Below, piece by piece: positions 60,200-64,000 of a DNA stretch of 64,000 nt. Below the pieces are notes generated by a model. It did no database searches. It worked only from the letters and a program-made list of their open reading frames with translations, and was not told the DNA's origin. Positions within the stretch are counted from its first letter, which is position 1. Every line of letters begins with the position of its first letter. The DNA comes from Ditylenchus dipsaci (lineage: Eukaryota > Nematoda > Chromadorea > Rhabditida > Anguinidae), in assembly GCA_004194705.1 (NCBI GenBank), contig SADC01000246.1, positions 62,001 through 126,000 of the forward strand, given 5' to 3'. Position numbers and translations under genes: made by a program.

Positions 60200-62950
60200 A
60201 CTTTTTATTCCCGAAGTTTGGTTGGTTCGAAAGTTTTATTATTGCCATTCAAATTTTGATTACACACTGCAACCCTGTATTCTATCAAACAAGGGATGCC
60301 CAAGCACAGCAATTCAAACATAAACAGACAGACAGATAGATAGATAGGGACAGCCATGTGTCTGTAGCACTAGTTAGACACATACACACACATAGTAGTC
60401 CTCTAACCACTCCCGATGAACAGACACACTCAGTGCACATCAACAAAAAACAAAAGAGAAGCACAGAAAAAGAACGTGTATGTGCGCCCGTTGCCTGCCT
60501 TTGCTGACAACAAACCAGCAGCAGCAGAATTTATCAACTCGCCACCCAGCCAACGTTATTTTTTTAGGACTGGGAAGAAGAAATTTATCCACCGCTCTTG
60601 GCACTACCCTTTTCCCCTTCACTTGTTTTTGTTTTCGCAATTTTTCTCTATTTTTCTTTTTGTTCTTAATTAAATATTGTTTTTGCTTGGCTTTATTCTC
60701 CTTTTTGGCATTTTTTGAAACCCACCAGATTTTTAAAACACTTTTGATTTGTTTAATTCGCTGTGCACATAAATTTAACTGCTGATCTATTGATTTATTC
60801 AGAAAGTTTTTCAGTCTAGTATCATGTTTTAGTGGAGGACTTGCCTGATGAATTATTTTAAGTATTTTTATTTGGTTTTCCAGTATTATTTAGAAGATTT
60901 GTTTTTGTGAAGATTCTGAAGTTCGTGGATTTAAAATCTAATTTTTCGTCTGTTTTTTTTGCTTATTTACATGCAGTTAGAATGTTTGCTGGCATCGATC
61001 TTCCGACTAATATTATTACTTGTTGGCCAATCTATACAGTTTTTTTAAATTTCACGGGGCACATAAATTTAGGGTTTGAATAAAGACAGCTTTTTAAGTT
61101 TCTATGTTTGTGAAAAAAAACTTTTCGTATGCAAATCCTTTTTCTTTTTCATAGTTTTTACGAACTTCAGCAGCTATAATTACTCTGCATGTGGGATGAC
61201 ATTTATATTAAATATATATAGAACCTGAGAATATTTTTTTTACCTTTTTTTTTACAAGGAACATCTTGGATTATGCTAAAGAAAAATTAAAATAGGTGGA
61301 AGGTTTCCTAAAATTTACAGACCAAGCTATTTGTTAGAATCATATAAATGTGCTGGGGAAAAAATGTTTAAAATTTGCGGATTGCTAAAAAATCTATTAT
61401 ATTTTAATCTTTAAAATGTTGAGCAAAAATGTTTTTTGATCTTTTGGAGCGTCACGGATGGTGCAGGCTAGCACCCTTGCTGATTTCTCTGTTTTTTTAT
61501 TGTTGTTTACGTTCTTCAGGTGGCTTTCGGCCTGCATGCTTTCAATCTTTAACTTTTTGATTAATATCCATATTTTAAATATTTTTTCCTTTTTTTTTAT
61601 GCTAATTACCAACACTTGTTTTTGTTTTTTATACTGAAACATATTTTGGTGCATCCAAAAAATTTAAAATTTGTTTTTACAAGTTGGCGTTTTCATATTC
61701 GTTTGAAAGTACACAAATTCCAACTTTGAATAAATTTTTTGTTAACAAAGAAGAACTCTGAGAATTATGGAGCTTTTAGATATTTTTAGGCCTTATTCTT
61801 TCGGCTTGATCCCACCTGCTGTTTTTTCTGTAATTTTTAGGCTTCAGCAAGGTTGGGGTCTGCGTATGTTAGGACGTACCCAAACATATCTTAAGCTCAT
61901 CTTTGATTCTTCCTAACATACGCTGCATAGGGCCAATTTTTTTTATTTTCGGGAACAATCTGAAGCTGTTAAACAGACTCATAAAAATGTAGCCTTAAAT
62001 CTTGAATACATTTTCAATGGTCAAATGAGAATATTGCTCAACTCAAGAACACTAATTTAGTATTTCCAAACTTTTTTGTGTCACCGAGTTTACTCAAGTC
62101 ACCACACCCCTACCACTTTTCGATGATACTTTCACATGCTTACTTCTTTTAACCGAGGTTTCCAAGCCAACCAATTAGCATTTACACCTATGTGGTTGTC
62201 GTCGCTGGCTAAATTTAATAGGCGATTTTAATAAAATGTCAAACATATGCGTTTTATTCATGCTTTTAAATATTTGTTTTTGTTGATATTTTTCAAAAAA
62301 TGTTTGCAATATTCTGAAATGATAAACTGCTTTTTGGTGCTAAAATCTAATTAAACACCCTTTTTGGGTTAGGAATGACAGGACAGAAAGCAATTCCAAG
62401 TTTTTCTAGTCTATTTTGGATGAAAAATGGCTGGCCACTTGAATGTGTACTAAAGGGGTGGTAGTACACAAAAAAGCAGCGATAGCCACACATTCTAATT
62501 TATCATTTTTCTTTTGAAAAGTTAGAAATGACTTTTTAAATTGCACTTTGTGGTATTTCAACCTTATTTTTCGGCTTGAAAAACGTAGTTTTCATCGTAT
62601 TTTGTGCACAAGGCAAATATTTAATCTGAACATTTTAAACAGTTAGAATATATCCAGTTCACGGATTTATTCCTACTTTTTCAATGGATTTTTTCCTTAC
62701 ATTATGTTTGTCTTATTTTGTAAGAGTAATCTTAAGTTTGAATTATTACTTTGTCTCCAGACTGTCAGAACTGCAGAAGTTTTGAAAAAACCAGATGTAA
62801 AAAATTGTGTGACCCTATGCGGGAACGAACTTTTGAGGTGTTGTTTAATCGAGTGCACACCGTATTTGCTTCCAAAAGCTATTTCAACGTTGTAAACGAC
62901 ATTTTTATGCTTAACTTTTTTCTATTTATACATGAAGTGAAAATTGCATG
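60200..62950. other. 2.7 kb with no supported gene
   Basis: 60325-60350 is a short GACAGACAGATAGATAG microsatellite. 61845-61935 has an inverted TATGTTAGGACGTACCC / TCCTAACATACGCTG pair. 62750-62835 holds remnants of the GGGAACGAACTTTTGAGG (CAGTCGA-family) module. The ORFs at 60416-60785 and 61397-61654 show no domain. The continuation of the membrane-protein gene may lie here but could not be located. Confidence 0.35.
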
Positions 62951-62962
62951 TACTTCTGAGAT

Positions 62963-63163
62963 ATGTCTGATATGATTACTCTTAGCAAAATGCTCCTTCG
63001 TGTCTTGAAGCGTCTTTCAACGACAAAAAAAGTTGGTCTTTCGCAGAAAGTTAGCTTCAAACGCTCAAAATTTTTAGCAGACAAGTATCATCAAAAATTT
63101 CGAAAGAGTCCGAAGACAGTGCAGCCTGGCTATATGTATTCAACCAAAAGCGGCAACGCTTAA
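62963..63163 (+). CDS. Small basic protein, possibly mitochondrial (hypothetical)
   Basis: 66 codons, MSDMITLSKMLLRVLKRLST then a Lys/Arg-rich remainder ending TVQPGYMYSTKSGNA. The internal MLLRVLKRLST resembles a mitochondrial targeting start, and the length and charge are reminiscent of small mitochondrial ribosomal proteins, but I recognise no specific family. An AATAAA signal follows 15 nt after the stop (63178-63183). It could also be the last exon of a longer gene or a chance ORF. Confidence 0.4.
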   Translation: MSDMITLSKMLLRVLKRLSTTKKVGLSQKVSFKRSKFLADKYHQKFRKSPKTVQPGYMYSTKSGNA

Positions 63164-63177
63164 TTTTTGCAAGCAAA

Positions 63178-63183
63178 AATAAA
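63178..63183 (+). promoter_or_regulatory. AATAAA polyadenylation signal
   Basis: Directly follows the small basic ORF at 62963-63163, which supports (but does not prove) that the ORF is transcribed. Confidence 0.4.
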
Positions 63184-63199
63184 TCGATTTGTCTTTTAT

Positions 63200-64000
63200 T
63201 GATTTTTGTCTTTATCTATACCAACACTCCCAAAATATGGTGTGTGTGCGCAGGTGGAATCGAACCTGAGTATGTCTTGATTTTTAACGTCAGTTCCAGG
63301 TTTTTAGCTAGAACTCTGCTACGTTTCATAAATCCTGCTTTTACCTATATTTGTATACTAATATCTGCTAATACACAAATTTCGCAATTTTTTTTCACAT
63401 AATGTTTCCCACCCACTTTATTCTTCCAACAATCCCCTTATCTCGACTTATTTTTTAATAAATCTTAACCTAGCCAAGTATTTTCACTTTATAGTCTATG
63501 GGCTTTTATTTTTCAATCCTTGAAAAATCGGTCGGTCTCGAGATTTAGAGTGCCCAAGCAAAATCTGAAAAGCGATATCGGTAGATCTCGGGGGATTTAA
63601 GAAAGCGCAGAATTTAGTTTTGCAAAATATCGATTGTTGACTGAGATGAGGGGGCCTATAGTGGGGCTTAATTAAAGAGTGGGGCTTAATTAGAGGACGG
63701 TATACATGTTTCAATAGAATCACCCACTTTTTAAAACTTGGATTCCAAAGAATACTTTGATTTTCACATGTAAATGATGCCGGTGGTGACGATACTAAAC
63801 CTAGATTTTTTTAAAGAAATTGACTCACTCAGAAAGAATATTTTGAAAAAAGTGATTTTAAGAAATAGAAAGTGCTTTTCGCTCTTTTGGACAAAGTAAG
63901 CTTCTCCATTTTTCTATAGCTTTTTCTATTGAAGCTGATTGATATAGATATACGTTTGCAAACAGTGGGGTTTGCATTTCGAATGGCGCAATTAGAGCCG
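63200..64000. other. No gene; tRNA-like remnant and transposon end
   Basis: On the minus strand about 63250-63330 contains AGGTTCGATTCC (perfect B-box form) with a TAGCAGAGTTCTAGC A-box-like stretch about 50 nt upstream, but acceptor and anticodon stems do not pair, so it is at most a tRNA-derived repeat. 63495-63710 is a CCGTATTT-family fragment ending in AATTAGAGGACGGTA. Nothing else is seen to the window end. Confidence 0.4.

Noticed and set aside
63250..63330. tRNA gene on the minus strand
   Set aside because: A good B box (AGGTTCGATTCC), but the acceptor and anticodon stems do not pair, so it is at most a tRNA-derived repeat.

Overview
This window is AT-rich animal (metazoan) nuclear DNA. 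The genes are split by many spliceosomal introns (43 nt up to several kb, mostly GT..TTTCAG or TTTTAG). They have AATAAA polyadenylation signals, and most of the remaining sequence is short inverted-repeat transposons. The genes are typically animal: an insulin receptor substrate, a presenilin, an SLC35F3/F4-type transporter and RNF181. I cannot name the species. TTAGGC-like runs inside several repeats, together with the small introns, are compatible with a nematode or another small invertebrate, but they do not prove it. I see no bacterial-type operons, rRNA, CRISPR arrays or convincing intact tRNA genes.

Layout. 1-18.5 kb holds no gene I can support. It is a field of palindromic MITEs: a 1.2-kb TA-flanked palindrome, a hAT MITE with a perfect 8-bp target duplication, nested palindromes with tRNA-like ends, and poly-C/poly-G-ended elements. 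It also holds hAT transposase remnants. 18.5-26.4 kb (+) is an 18-exon insulin receptor substrate gene (PH, PTB, disordered tail with tyrosine motifs). 27.9-34.5 kb (+) is presenilin (16 exons), with a 1.1-kb palindromic element inside intron 9. 34.8-40.8 kb (+) is an SLC35F3/F4-like transporter (10 exons). It carries an apparent 1-bp frameshift, and its last intron contains a hAT element with its own transposase scraps and a second transposon nested in it. 40.9-42.0 kb (-) is RNF181, tail-to-tail with the transporter. 42-47.9 kb is transposons again. 47.9-60.2 kb (+) holds a phase-consistent eight-exon model for an unrecognised single-pass membrane protein whose intracellular part contains an NPLY motif. 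It may be two genes, and it probably continues past the last exon I can see. 63 kb (+) has a short basic ORF with its own polyadenylation signal.

The three consecutive plus-strand genes do not form an obvious pathway. Presenilin and the transporter are only about 350 nt apart, with a polyadenylation signal between them. Reading frames close across almost all predicted introns, often only by using less common donors (GTTTGA, GTTGGT, GTTAGT). In two places, presenilin exon 1/2 and SLC35F exon 7, the frame does not close. Together with a conserved homopolymer context at the second, this suggests single-base errors in the assembly or recent mutations.
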